Source: Xanthomonas arboricola pv. guizotiae (GTDB taxonomy: Bacteria; Pseudomonadota; Gammaproteobacteria; Xanthomonadales; Xanthomonadaceae). From it: a DNA stretch of 51,192 nt. The notes under the pieces were generated by a model. It did no database searches, had not been told where the DNA came from, and was given only the letters and a program-made list of their open reading frames with translations. The first letter of the stretch is position 1; every line of letters begins with the position of its first letter. The position numbers and the translations under genes are program-made. Below, piece by piece: positions 43,079 to 51,192 of this stretch. The DNA lies in the NCBI RefSeq assembly GCF_002940205.1, contig NZ_MDSK01000036.1:1-51192 (forward strand). Direction: 5' to 3'.

Positions 43079-46000
43079 TTACCAGCCGAAGCCGGCACCC
43101 ACACCGATCGAACGGTCGTCACCGCTGAGTGCGCCGCCCACCGTCAGGGTGGCGCGCGGGCTGATCGCACGCTGGTAGCCCACCGACAACGCCGACTCGC
43201 CGTTCTGGAAACCGACGCCGGCACCGACGCGGTTCTGCGTGGCGATGCCACCGACGCTGGCGGCCATGTTCAACATCGCCGAACTCATCGCGCCCTGACG
43301 ATCCAGGCGACGGTTCTGCCGACGCAGGCGGTCTTCGATGTCGCCCTGGTAGGTCTCGAAGCTGTCGGCCATCGCGTTGTAGCGGCTGTCGGTATAGCTG
43401 TTGGCCGCGGCAACGCCGTTGTCCAGCTGGCCCTTGTTGACCGCATCGGTGGCACGTGTGCCGGCGGCCACGTTGGCCACCTGACGCTCGCCGCCGACGC
43501 TGCCCACCGACACCGTGTTGGCGCGATCGGCAACCGACCCCTGACCCAGAGCGACCGCACCTTGCGCGCTGGCACGTGTGCCCTGGCCGATCGCCGTGCC
43601 GGAGGCCGCACTGACCTGCGCGCCCTCGCCCATCGCCACCGCATTGGTCGCCACCGCCGCGATCTGCGTGTTGGCGCCGACCGCGGTGCTGCCATCGGCA
43701 TTGACGCGTGCGTTGCTGCCGATCGCGGTGTCGTTGGGGCCATGCGCATACGCGCTGCCGCCGATCGCCGTGCCGGTCACGTGGTTGGCCACTGCAGCCG
43801 TGCCCACGGCGGTGGACGTTGCGGCCGGGGTGATGCTGCCGACCACTGCGGCGGTCGGCGTGCCCTGCACGCCTGCGCCGGTATCGGCAACGGCGTTGCC
43901 CGATGCGCTCACCGCGCTCGTGGCCACGGCAGGCACCCCTGCAGTGCGCAGCGACAGCGTGCGTGCCGCGGTGCTGGCCGTTGCGGTACCGCCGCGCGCA
44001 TCCAGCTCGGTGACCTTGCTGTCCAACGCGGTCAATGCCGCACCGACGTTGTTGTAGCCGGCACCCTGGATCACGTAGGTCGGCGCCACGAACACGCCCT
44101 GCGCACCGATCGCCGCGCCACCGCCGAGGAAGCTGGCGGCGTTGCTGAGCGACTGGAACAGCTGGCCGCCGTTGATCGCATCGGTACTGGCACCGGCAAT
44201 CGCACCGTTGCTGACATTGACGATGCGGCGCGTGGCCGGGCCGCCGCGCCCGTTGCCGCTACCGATCGACACCGTGTCGGCGTCGTAGCTGCGCGAGCCC
44301 GAGCCCAGCGCCACCGAGTCCGCCCCGCTGGCACCGGCATTGGCACCCAGCGCCACCGCGTTGGCACCGCTCTGGCGCACGAAGGAGTTGTAGCCCAGCG
44401 CCACACCGTTTTCGCCGATGGAATTGGTCTGCCGGCCCATCGCGGTGCTGTTCACGCCGCTGGCGCTGCTATCCACGCCCATGGCGCTGGCGCCGGTGGC
44501 CGAGGCGCGGCTGCCGGAGGCGATCGCCACGCTGCGTGCGCCGCTGGCGGTGGCGCCGGCGCCTGCGGCAGTGGCGCGCTCACCGGTTGCGCTGGCCACC
44601 CCTTCGCCGGTGGTTTGCACCATGCCGTTGGTGGTCTGCACATCGGCCGCCAGGGCATCCAGCTGGCCCTTGTTGACCGCATCGGTCGCCGCCTGGCCGT
44701 CGCTGACATTGACGATGCGGCGCGTGGCCGGGCCGCCGCGCCCGTTGCCGCTACCGATCGACACCGTGTCGGCTTCGTAGCTGCGCGAGCCCGAGCCCAG
44801 CGCCACCGAATCGGCACCGGTCGCACCGGCATTGGCACCCAGGGCCACACCGTTGACCGCGCTCTGGCGCACGAACGCGTTGTAGCCCACCGACACCGCG
44901 TTCTCGCCGATCGCGTTGACCTGACGACCGACGCCGGTGCTGTTGATGCCGGTCGCCGAGGCATCCACACCGACCACGCTGGCGCCGACCGCATCGGCGC
45001 GGCTGCCGCCACCCAGGGCCAGCGTATTGTCGGCAAGGGCCGCCGCGCTCTGACCGAGCGCGGTGGCATTGACGCCGTCGGCATACGAATTCCAGCCGAT
45101 GGCGGTGGTGTAGTCGGCCGTGGCCCACGCGCCCGCACCGAATGCGGCGGCGCCGGTGCCGGAGGCACGCGCCGGGATGAAGCCGAAGAACGTGCTGCCG
45201 CCGACGGCCACGCTTTCTTCGCCGGTGGCTTCGCTGAATTCGCCGACGGCCACTGCACTTGCGCCGGAGGCCAGTGCGGCGGCACCCACGGCGGTGCTGT
45301 AGTCGCTGGACGCAACCGCGCCATAGCCCAGCGCCGACGACAGCCTGCCGCTGGATTCGCTGTAGCCACCGAACGCGGCGCTGCCGACATTGGAGGCGGT
45401 GCTGCGGAAACCGGCCGCCGTGGCCTGGTTGTCCGACGCCACCGCTTCGCTGCCCAGCGCGGTCGTATAGGTCGAAATCGCCTGCGCGCCGGCACCGTTT
45501 GCGCTGGCGCCGACCTCGCTGGCCAGGGCATTGCTGCCGACGGCGCTGCTGTTTTCGCCGGTGGCCTGGGCGTTGTTGCCCACCGCTGCTGCGCCGGTTC
45601 CGCTGGCCAGCGCACTGACGCCGACCGCTGTTGCGTTATCGACCACCGCCTGCGCACCGGCACCCAACGCCGTGGCGCCGCTACCGGTGGCATTGGCGCC
45701 CTCGCCTGCGGCCAGCGCGTTGTCGCCCTCGACGTAGGCGCCGGCATCGCTGTCATCGCTGCCGCTGGCCTGGAAGTACTTGCTGGTGGATTGCGCGGTT
45801 TCGGCAACGGCGTTGAGCTGATCCAGATTCACCGCATCGGTGCCCTGCGTACCGGCGGCCACGTTGGTGATCTGACGCTCGTTGCCGGCGCTGCCCACCG
45901 AGACCGCAAAGTCGCGATCGGCCACCGAATCGGCACCCAGCGCCACGCTGCTTTCGCCGGTGGATTCGGCAAAATTGCCCAGCGCGGTGCTGTTGAGACC

Positions 46001-49000
46001 CGGCGCCCACGCCGCGCCGCCCACTGCAGTGGAGAAATCGCCGGAGGCTTCGGTGGGCAGCAAGCCGAGCAAGGCACCACCGACCGACACGCTGTTATAG
46101 CCGCTGGCCACACTGCCCTGGCCGGCCGCCACGCTGTAGGCACCGGTGGCGGTTGCATCGCTACCCACGGCCAGCGTGCTGGAACCGCTGGCGGTGCTGA
46201 AATTACCCAGCGCGGTGCTGTTGAAACCGCTGGCGCTGGAATAGCCACCTAAGGCGGTGGTGTAGTTGCCGGTGGCTTCGGCACCGAAGCCGAAGGCCGC
46301 CGCGGTGGTGCCGTTGGCCACGCTTTCCGCACCGACGGCAGTCGCCGATTCGCCACTGGCACTGGCGAAATAGCCCATTGCGGTGGATTCGCTGCCTTGC
46401 GCCTCGCTCAACGCGCCGACTGCCAGCGAACCATCGCCATACGCGCCGGCCGCTGCACCGAGCGCCGTGCTCTGCGCACCGGCCGCTTCGCTTTCGCCAC
46501 CCACGGCCACGGCGTAGTCGCCGCTGGCCTGGCTGAAGGCACCGTTGGACACGCTGCCAAAACCGCTGGCCGCTGCGTTGTAACCGGCTGCATTGGCGTA
46601 TTGCGCCGTGGCGCTGGCACCGCTGCCGATGGCCACGGCACCGATTGCGGTGGCCTGGCTGCTGGAACCGAAGGCGCTGCTGTAATCGCCATCAGCCGTA
46701 GCATTGGAACCAGCTGCGGTGGCGTCTTCGCCCTGCGCATCGGCAGTGCCGGTTCCGGTGCCTGCGAACAACCGCGCAGTGGTTTCAGCAGTGCCAGCCA
46801 CGGCGTTGAGCTGGTCGAGATTCACCGCATCGGTGCCCTCGGTGCCCGCTGCAACATTGGCGATCTGACGCTCGCTGCCAGCCGTTCCGACCGACACCGT
46901 GTTGGCGCGATCGGCGAGCGAACCCGCACCCAGCGCAACGCTGTTGTCGGCGTATGCCACGCTTTCACTCCCGATGGCGGTGCCGCCCTCGCCCCATGCC
47001 ACGCTGGTCAGACCCAACGCAGTGGATGCGGCGCCATTGGCGATGCTTTCGTAGCCGACCGCGGTTGCACCGCGGCCGCTAGCGATACTGCTGCTGCCAA
47101 CGACGGTGCTGGACTCTGCCGAGGCAGTGCTGTTGAAACCCACCGCAGTGGCGTTGGCGATGCTGGCATTGGCATTGCTGCCGACGGCCGTGGTGCCGTC
47201 TGCAGCGGCCTGGCTGCTCGCACCAAGCGCGATGCTGTCGTCGCCCGACGCATTGCTGGAGTCGCCCAACGCAACAGTGCGCTCGCCGAAGGCAGTGCTG
47301 TTTGCGCCAATCGCGGTGGATGCACTACCGCCGGCTGCGGCGTTGGCGCCGAAGGCAGCACTATCGGCACCGAATGCCACGCTCGCACCACCCACGGCGG
47401 TGCTGGTGTCGCCGAACGCCACGCTGCCCGCGCCCAGCGCAGTGGAGTCCGCCCCATTGGCGATGCTTTCGTAACCGAGCGCAGTCGCGCCGCTGGCACT
47501 GGCAACACTGCCGGCACCCAGCGCCGTGCTGTTGTCGGCAAGCGCCGACGCATCGGAACCTGCCGCAACGCTGTTGGCGCCGTCGGCAATCGCCGTGCCG
47601 TCACCGGTGGCGACGAACGTGCGCGCGGTGTTGGCGGCGCCATCGGACACTACCGTGAGCTGATCCAGATTGACCGCATCGGTGCCTTCGGTACCGGCGG
47701 CGACATTGGTGATCTGACGCTCGCCGCCAGCCGTGCCCACCGACACCGTGCTGGCGCGATCGGCCACTGCGCCGACGCCGAGCGCAACGCTGTTGTCGAC
47801 CGAAACCCGCGCGCTGTCGCCGATTGCGATGCTGTCAGCGCCTTCGACGAACGCTTCGGCGCCCAGCGCAATGCTGCGATCGCCGTATCCGACCGATTGC
47901 GAACCGAGGGCGATCGCACGTCCACCACCGGCATAGGCGTTATCGCCCACGGCCACCGAGACGCTGCCGCTGGCGGCCGAGGTGATGCCCACCGCGACGC
48001 TGCGCGCGCCGTAGGCCGTGCTTTCCGCACCCACTGCGGTACTGGTGTCACCCCAGGCCACGCTGGCAAAACCCAGCGCGGTGGATTCGAGACCATTGGC
48101 GATACTTTCGAAACCGATCGCGGTGCCGCCGCGGCCATTGGCCACGCTGGTGCCTCCGACCGCGGTGCCGTAGAAACCCGATGCCGTGCTGTCGGCACCC
48201 ACGGCGGTGGCATAGCGGTCGCTGGCGATACTGTTGAAGCCCAGCGCGGTGGCATTGTTGACATTGGCAACCGCACCACTGCCGACCGCAGTGGTGTTGA
48301 CCGCTGACGCCAGGCTGCTCGACCCCAGCGCAGTGCTGTAATCCTCGTAAGCCGATGCATTGGAACCGGCCGCAACGCTGTCCACGCCTTCGGCAAGCGC
48401 AGCGCCCTCGCCGGTAGCCACGAACGTGCGCGCGGTGGTGGCGGCGACGTCGGACACGGCGGTGAGCTGATCCAGATTGACCGCATCGGTGCCTTCGGTA
48501 CCGGCGGCAACGTTGGTGATCTGACGCTCGTCGCCGGCCGCACCCACCGACACGGTGTTGGCGCGCGTGGCCACCGAATTGGCACCCAGGGCCACCGAGT
48601 TGGCGCCGCGTGCGGTGCTGTAGTAACCCAGCGCGGTGCTCAGCTCGCCGCTGGCCCAGGATTCCGGGCCAACTGCGGTGGCGCCTTCGCCAGGCGCATA
48701 GGCGAAGTATCCCACCGCGGTGGCTTCGGTGCCGGAGGCTTCGCTGAGCGTGCCCACTGCCGTGGTGTAGGTGCCCGATGCGATCGCACCGGCGCCGAGC
48801 GCAGTGGAGGCTTCGCCGCTGGCCTGGGTCTGCACGAAGAAACCCAGACCCGGGATGTAATCGACCGGACCACCGACAGCGGTGCTGCTGGTGCCGCTGG
48901 CGCTGGTCTGCGTGCCCACGGCGGTGGCGTAATCGCCTGTCGCATTGGCCACCGCACCGAACGCGGAAGACTGCGTCCCGGCCGCATACGCACCGACGCC

Positions 49001-50026
49001 GAACGACGAGGCGGCGAAGCCATCGGCATTGGCGCTGGCGCCGACTGCGGTTCCGCCGACGCCGGCGCTGGTGGCGCCGGTGGTGACCGGCACGCCGCCG
49101 TTGGTGACCAACGGCTCGCCGTCTTCGTCCACCGCAGCACCGCCCACGGCCACGCTGCCGGGGCCGTTGGCCTTCGCGTTATGGCCGAATGCCGCGCTGT
49201 TCTGCCCGGAGGCGAGCGCATTGGCGCCGACCGCGGTGGCATTGTCGGCCACCGCATTGGCACCGGTCCCCAGCGCGGTGGTCGCCGTGCCCACCGCATT
49301 GGCGGCATCGCCGGCAGCCAGCGCGCTATCGCCTTCGACATAGGCACCCACGCTGTCTTCGCCCGGGCTCGCCTTGAAGAACAGCGCGGTGTCTTCGGCC
49401 ACATCGGCCACGTCGCGCAACTGCGCCACGTTGACCGCGTCGGTGGCGTTGACGCCGGCAGTGACGTTGGTGATGCGGCGCGTGGCCGGGCCGCCGCGGC
49501 CAGTGCCGCTGCCGACCGACACCACATCGTCTTCGTGGGTGCGCGAGCCTGCGCCCAGCGCCACCGAGTTGGCGCCGGTCACACCGGCGTTGGCACCCAG
49601 CGCCACGCCGTTTTCGCCGCTCTGGCGTACGAAACTGTTGTAGCCGATGGCCACCGCGTTTTCGCCGATCGCATTGGTCTGGCGGCCGATCGCGCTGCTG
49701 TTGACGCCGCTGGCGCTGCTGTCGGCACCGCTGGCGAGCGCACCGGTGGCGCTGGCGCGACTGCCGGCGCCGATGGCGGTGGCATTGGCGGCAGGTGCCG
49801 ACGCGCCGCGGCCGACCTCGACCGATTGCGCCATCGCAGAAAGGGGGAGTGCGATGCCGGCGCTCCCCAGCGCCAGGGCGATCGCGGCAACCAGGCAACG
49901 GCTCTGGCGGCGGTCGATGAATGCGGCGCTGCTCACTGCGCCCGGGCTGTCGCCGCTGGCCAACTCCGATGCCACGGCCCACACGCCTAACGATTTGTTC
50001 CAGACCTTGCGATAAATCCGATTCAT
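43079..50026 (-). CDS. YadA-type trimeric autotransporter adhesin
   Basis: 2315 residues (type Vc). It starts with an ESPR-type extended signal, MNRIYRKVWNKSLGVWAVA, and a hydrophobic core to SAMA. The passenger is mostly YadA head repeats of about 14 residues (A.A.G..S.A.G), interrupted by eight neck/HIM-like joints such as RQITNVAAGTEGTDAVNLDQL or RRIVNVSDGQAATDAVN. The C-terminus has a coiled coil (RLRRQNRRLDRQ) and the four-strand anchor ending SIGVGAGFGW. It would be a long, Ala/Gly-rich surface fibre for adhesion and biofilm. The start ATG 50024-50026 has GGAG ten bases upstream. The long antisense open frames here are composition shadows of the repeats. Confidence 0.95.
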   Translation of the reverse strand: MNRIYRKVWNKSLGVWAVASELASGDSPGAVSSAAFIDRRQSRCLVAAIALALGSAGIALPLSAMAQSVEVGRGASAPAANATAIGAGSRASATGALASGADSSASGVNSSAIGRQTNAIGENAVAIGYNSFVRQSGENGVALGANAGVTGANSVALGAGSRTHEDDVVSVGSGTGRGGPATRRITNVTAGVNATDAVNVAQLRDVADVAEDTALFFKASPGEDSVGAYVEGDSALAAGDAANAVGTATTALGTGANAVADNATAVGANALASGQNSAAFGHNAKANGPGSVAVGGAAVDEDGEPLVTNGGVPVTTGATSAGVGGTAVGASANADGFAASSFGVGAYAAGTQSSAFGAVANATGDYATAVGTQTSASGTSSTAVGGPVDYIPGLGFFVQTQASGEASTALGAGAIASGTYTTAVGTLSEASGTEATAVGYFAYAPGEGATAVGPESWASGELSTALGYYSTARGANSVALGANSVATRANTVSVGAAGDERQITNVAAGTEGTDAVNLDQLTAVSDVAATTARTFVATGEGAALAEGVDSVAAGSNASAYEDYSTALGSSSLASAVNTTAVGSGAVANVNNATALGFNSIASDRYATAVGADSTASGFYGTAVGGTSVANGRGGTAIGFESIANGLESTALGFASVAWGDTSTAVGAESTAYGARSVAVGITSAASGSVSVAVGDNAYAGGGRAIALGSQSVGYGDRSIALGAEAFVEGADSIAIGDSARVSVDNSVALGVGAVADRASTVSVGTAGGERQITNVAAGTEGTDAVNLDQLTVVSDGAANTARTFVATGDGTAIADGANSVAAGSDASALADNSTALGAGSVASASGATALGYESIANGADSTALGAGSVAFGDTSTAVGGASVAFGADSAAFGANAAAGGSASTAIGANSTAFGERTVALGDSSNASGDDSIALGASSQAAADGTTAVGSNANASIANATAVGFNSTASAESSTVVGSSSIASGRGATAVGYESIANGAASTALGLTSVAWGEGGTAIGSESVAYADNSVALGAGSLADRANTVSVGTAGSERQIANVAAGTEGTDAVNLDQLNAVAGTAETTARLFAGTGTGTADAQGEDATAAGSNATADGDYSSAFGSSSQATAIGAVAIGSGASATAQYANAAGYNAAASGFGSVSNGAFSQASGDYAVAVGGESEAAGAQSTALGAAAGAYGDGSLAVGALSEAQGSESTAMGYFASASGESATAVGAESVANGTTAAAFGFGAEATGNYTTALGGYSSASGFNSTALGNFSTASGSSTLAVGSDATATGAYSVAAGQGSVASGYNSVSVGGALLGLLPTEASGDFSTAVGGAAWAPGLNSTALGNFAESTGESSVALGADSVADRDFAVSVGSAGNERQITNVAAGTQGTDAVNLDQLNAVAETAQSTSKYFQASGSDDSDAGAYVEGDNALAAGEGANATGSGATALGAGAQAVVDNATAVGVSALASGTGAAAVGNNAQATGENSSAVGSNALASEVGASANGAGAQAISTYTTALGSEAVASDNQATAAGFRSTASNVGSAAFGGYSESSGRLSSALGYGAVASSDYSTAVGAAALASGASAVAVGEFSEATGEESVAVGGSTFFGFIPARASGTGAAAFGAGAWATADYTTAIGWNSYADGVNATALGQSAAALADNTLALGGGSRADAVGASVVGVDASATGINSTGVGRQVNAIGENAVSVGYNAFVRQSAVNGVALGANAGATGADSVALGSGSRSYEADTVSIGSGNGRGGPATRRIVNVSDGQAATDAVNKGQLDALAADVQTTNGMVQTTGEGVASATGERATAAGAGATASGARSVAIASGSRASATGASAMGVDSSASGVNSTAMGRQTNSIGENGVALGYNSFVRQSGANAVALGANAGASGADSVALGSGSRSYDADTVSIGSGNGRGGPATRRIVNVSNGAIAGASTDAINGGQLFQSLSNAASFLGGGAAIGAQGVFVAPTYVIQGAGYNNVGAALTALDSKVTELDARGGTATASTAARTLSLRTAGVPAVATSAVSASGNAVADTGAGVQGTPTAAVVGSITPAATSTAVGTAAVANHVTGTAIGGSAYAHGPNDTAIGSNARVNADGSTAVGANTQIAAVATNAVAMGEGAQVSAASGTAIGQGTRASAQGAVALGQGSVADRANTVSVGSVGGERQVANVAAGTRATDAVNKGQLDNGVAAANSYTDSRYNAMADSFETYQGDIEDRLRRQNRRLDRQGAMSSAMLNMAASVGGIATQNRVGAGVGFQNGESALSVGYQRAISPRATLTVGGALSGDDRSIGVGAGFGW

Positions 50027-50204
50027 CGACGCACTGCTCCTGAATGTTGGGACTGGTTTTTTGACGAACACCCACCATCGCGAGGCCTTCCAGCCGCTGC
50101 GGTTCCCCGTGGTGATTGGCGCCATGGGCCAAATGGCGGTGCGCGGGAGGCTGCACCCTGGATAGTCAAAAAGTGAACGCTACCCAACCATAGAACTGAG
50201 CGGA

Positions 50205-50233
50205 GTGTTAACAGAGGTTAAATCGGACGTCAA
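50205..50233 (-). promoter_or_regulatory. Candidate sigma-70 promoter of the adhesin gene
   Basis: On the minus strand TTGACG (complement 50228-50233) is followed after 17 bases by TAACAC (complement 50205-50210). The -35 box is good (5 of 6), the -10 poor (3 of 6). Position is about 180 bases before ATG 50026, giving a long AT-rich leader. Confidence 0.45.
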
Positions 50234-50258
50234 GTTTTTGACAGAAAGCGAAGCTGCG

Positions 50259-50274
50259 TGTGCTTTTCATCACA
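50259..50274 (-). promoter_or_regulatory. CRP/Clp-like site upstream of the adhesin
   Basis: On the minus strand it reads TGTGA-TGAAAA-GCACA, matching 9 of 10 bases of the TGTGA-N6-TCACA consensus. Its centre is about 68 bases upstream of the start predicted from the candidate promoter, close to a class I activator position. In Xanthomonas, the CRP homologue Clp binds c-di-GMP and controls adhesion and exopolysaccharide genes. Confidence 0.6.
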
Positions 50275-50379
50275 GTTCCGCTTGCTTTTGTTGTTTTTTT
50301 GATAATTCTTTGGAAAACAGCGATCTAGGTCATGTCTTGCGAGACATTTCCAAGCTGAATGCGCATGTCCGCAACAGAC

Positions 50380-50409
50380 AAAAAAACCCGCTGGCAGGAC
50401 GCCAGCAGG
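50380..50409 (-). terminator. Rho-independent terminator after the protease remnant
   Basis: On the minus strand, CCTGCTGGC and GCCAGCGGG form a stem around GTCCT, followed by TTTTTTT. It lies about 160 bases after the stop at 50571 and insulates the adhesin promoter. Confidence 0.88.
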
Positions 50410-50570
50410 CTTGGTTGCGCAAAACCGCGCGACGAATAGGTCAGGAATCGGGCCAGCGCTCCCCGCGCCGACGGCTCAGCCCGTCATGGTCCACGCTGCG
50501 ACCGGTTCGACCTGCATCGCTGCGCCAGGAAACCGACACACGGACCCCCGTCGTGCCGCCGGGTGTCGAA

Positions 50571-51098
50571 TCATTGGCGCGCCAGCAGGCTCACTCCATC
50601 GAAGCTGCTGCCGTCGAGCCGGATGAAATAGGTTCCGGCACGCGGTGCGGTGAAGCGCACCGTCTGGCTGGTCCCGCTGCGGCGGGACATACCGTCGTTG
50701 TCGGTCGCGCTCGGCGCGCGGCCCAAGGCGACATACAGCGCCGCCTGCCCGCTGCCACCGAAGCTGATGAAGCTCAGCACCGCACCCGCATTCGCTTCGA
50801 AGGCGAACACGCCAGCATCGCCGGCCGCATTGGACACGCCGCGCTCGGGCACGCTGTTGCGCAGCGTCTGCGCGTCCAGTTGGCAACTCACATCGCCGCT
50901 GTCGCAGCGGCGCAGTGCGCGATCGATGGCCGCGCCGGCATCCACGATGCCGCTTCCGGCCGGCGTGCTCAACGGCAACTGCACCGGAAACGCGCGTGCG
51001 CTGCGCTTGAGCAGGCGCTCCAGCGCCGCAGGTGTCAGCGGCGGCTTGCCGTCGGCGATCAGGGCGCTCTGCACCAGCGCGGCGGTCCCCGCCACAGG
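50571..51098 (-). pseudogene. C-terminal remnant of a second S8 protease, cut by an IS3 element
   Basis: Only about 175 residues remain, from the VAGTAALVQSALIADG helix that follows the catalytic Ser, through LPLSTPAGSGIVDAGAAID, to a PPC-type domain ending DGVSLLARQ. It parallels the same region of the protease at 40973-42856 motif by motif (GSGIVDAKAALEA; TLVARQ). The reading frame meets the IS end at about 51098, so the catalytic triad is missing from this window. Whether the 5' half survives on the other side of the IS is unknown. The gene retains its terminator. Confidence 0.85.
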
Positions 51099-51192
51099 TG
51101 TAATGACCCAGTGGTTTCTGCACAGGTCATGCCGCTAAAGCATAAGCCTCGGCGGGTGTCTTCATTCCCAGCGCCTGGTGCGGACGCCGGTG
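51099..51192 (-). mobile_element. IS3-family insertion sequence, end only
   Basis: TGTAATGACCCAGTGGTTTC begins at 51099 with TG, as IS3-family ends do, directly against the protease remnant. It is followed by the 3' end of a transposase gene. A short target duplication could be AGG (51096-51098). The rest of the element is beyond the window. Confidence 0.72.
51127..51192 (-). CDS. IS3-family transposase (rve integrase) C-terminus, partial
   Basis: 21 residues are visible, HRRPHQALGMKTPAEAY and ALAA, ending in TGA at 51127-51129. RPHQALG..TP...Y is the well-known C-terminal signature of IS3-type OrfB integrases. The DDE catalytic residues lie outside the window. Confidence 0.82.
   Translation of the reverse strand, partial: HRRPHQALGMKTPAEAYALAA

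Noticed and set aside
43025..48307. Long plus-strand frames opposite the adhesin
   Set aside because: They mirror the adhesin repeats (His/Arg/Gly-rich, no signal peptide or domain) and share no start or Shine-Dalgarno evidence.
43079..50026. CRISPR-like repetition
   Set aside because: The periodicity is in coding units of about 42 bases that vary continuously, with no uniform spacers. It is the head repeat of a trimeric autotransporter.
1..51192. tRNA, rRNA and hrp PIP-box elements
   Set aside because: I looked for cloverleaf-like segments and paired TTCGC boxes next to the start regions and found none I could support by eye.

Overview
The window looks like a chromosomal segment of a Xanthomonas species. 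The DNA is GC-rich. It carries an xps-type general secretory cluster in which a lipoprotein secretin follows an XpsN-like protein, an xag-like biofilm polysaccharide cluster, Xanthomonas-style intergenic palindromes, and IS remnants at both edges. Species and pathovar cannot be fixed from the sequence alone.

Layout, left to right. Positions 1-88 are the end of an IS5-like element. Then come arsC (minus strand), a 0.6 kb repeat-rich spacer, and a plus-strand pair: a small exported protein and an exported PA-domain metallopeptidase whose reading frame is broken by an apparent 1-nt deletion near 1846. From 14.9 to 3.7 kb runs a minus-strand cellulose operon, bcsD-bcsP-bcsA-bcsB-bcsZ-bcsC. pncB (NAD salvage) sits between it and a second minus-strand polysaccharide operon, an xag-like cluster of an outer-membrane barrel, a GT2 synthase fused to an MshEN-type N-terminal domain, a polytopic membrane protein and a GH113-like lipoprotein. 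A separate GT2 gene lies upstream.

From 22.97 to 28.0 kb a plus-strand group encodes an APH-fold small-molecule kinase, a TonB-dependent receptor, a PnuC-type permease and a GntR/UTRA regulator. I read it as one uptake, trapping and regulation locus for a vitamin-like or nucleoside-like substrate. A 0.5 kb palindrome-rich spacer follows.

From 28.5 to 40.9 kb is the minus-strand type II secretion cluster xpsE-F-G-H-I-J-K-L-M-N-D, a small exported protein of unknown function, and a glycosyltransferase-like gene. The 3' third of xpsD and the small gene are visibly AT-richer than their surroundings and look like an imported block.

The right end (40.9-51.2 kb, minus strand) has an S8 subtilisin-like protease, a 2315-residue YadA-type trimeric autotransporter adhesin with a CRP/Clp-like site upstream, and the C-terminal remnant of a second S8 protease cut off by an IS3-family element. 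The overall theme is surface and biofilm biology: two exopolysaccharide synthases with c-di-GMP-type input domains, an adhesin, secreted proteases, and the secretion machine.
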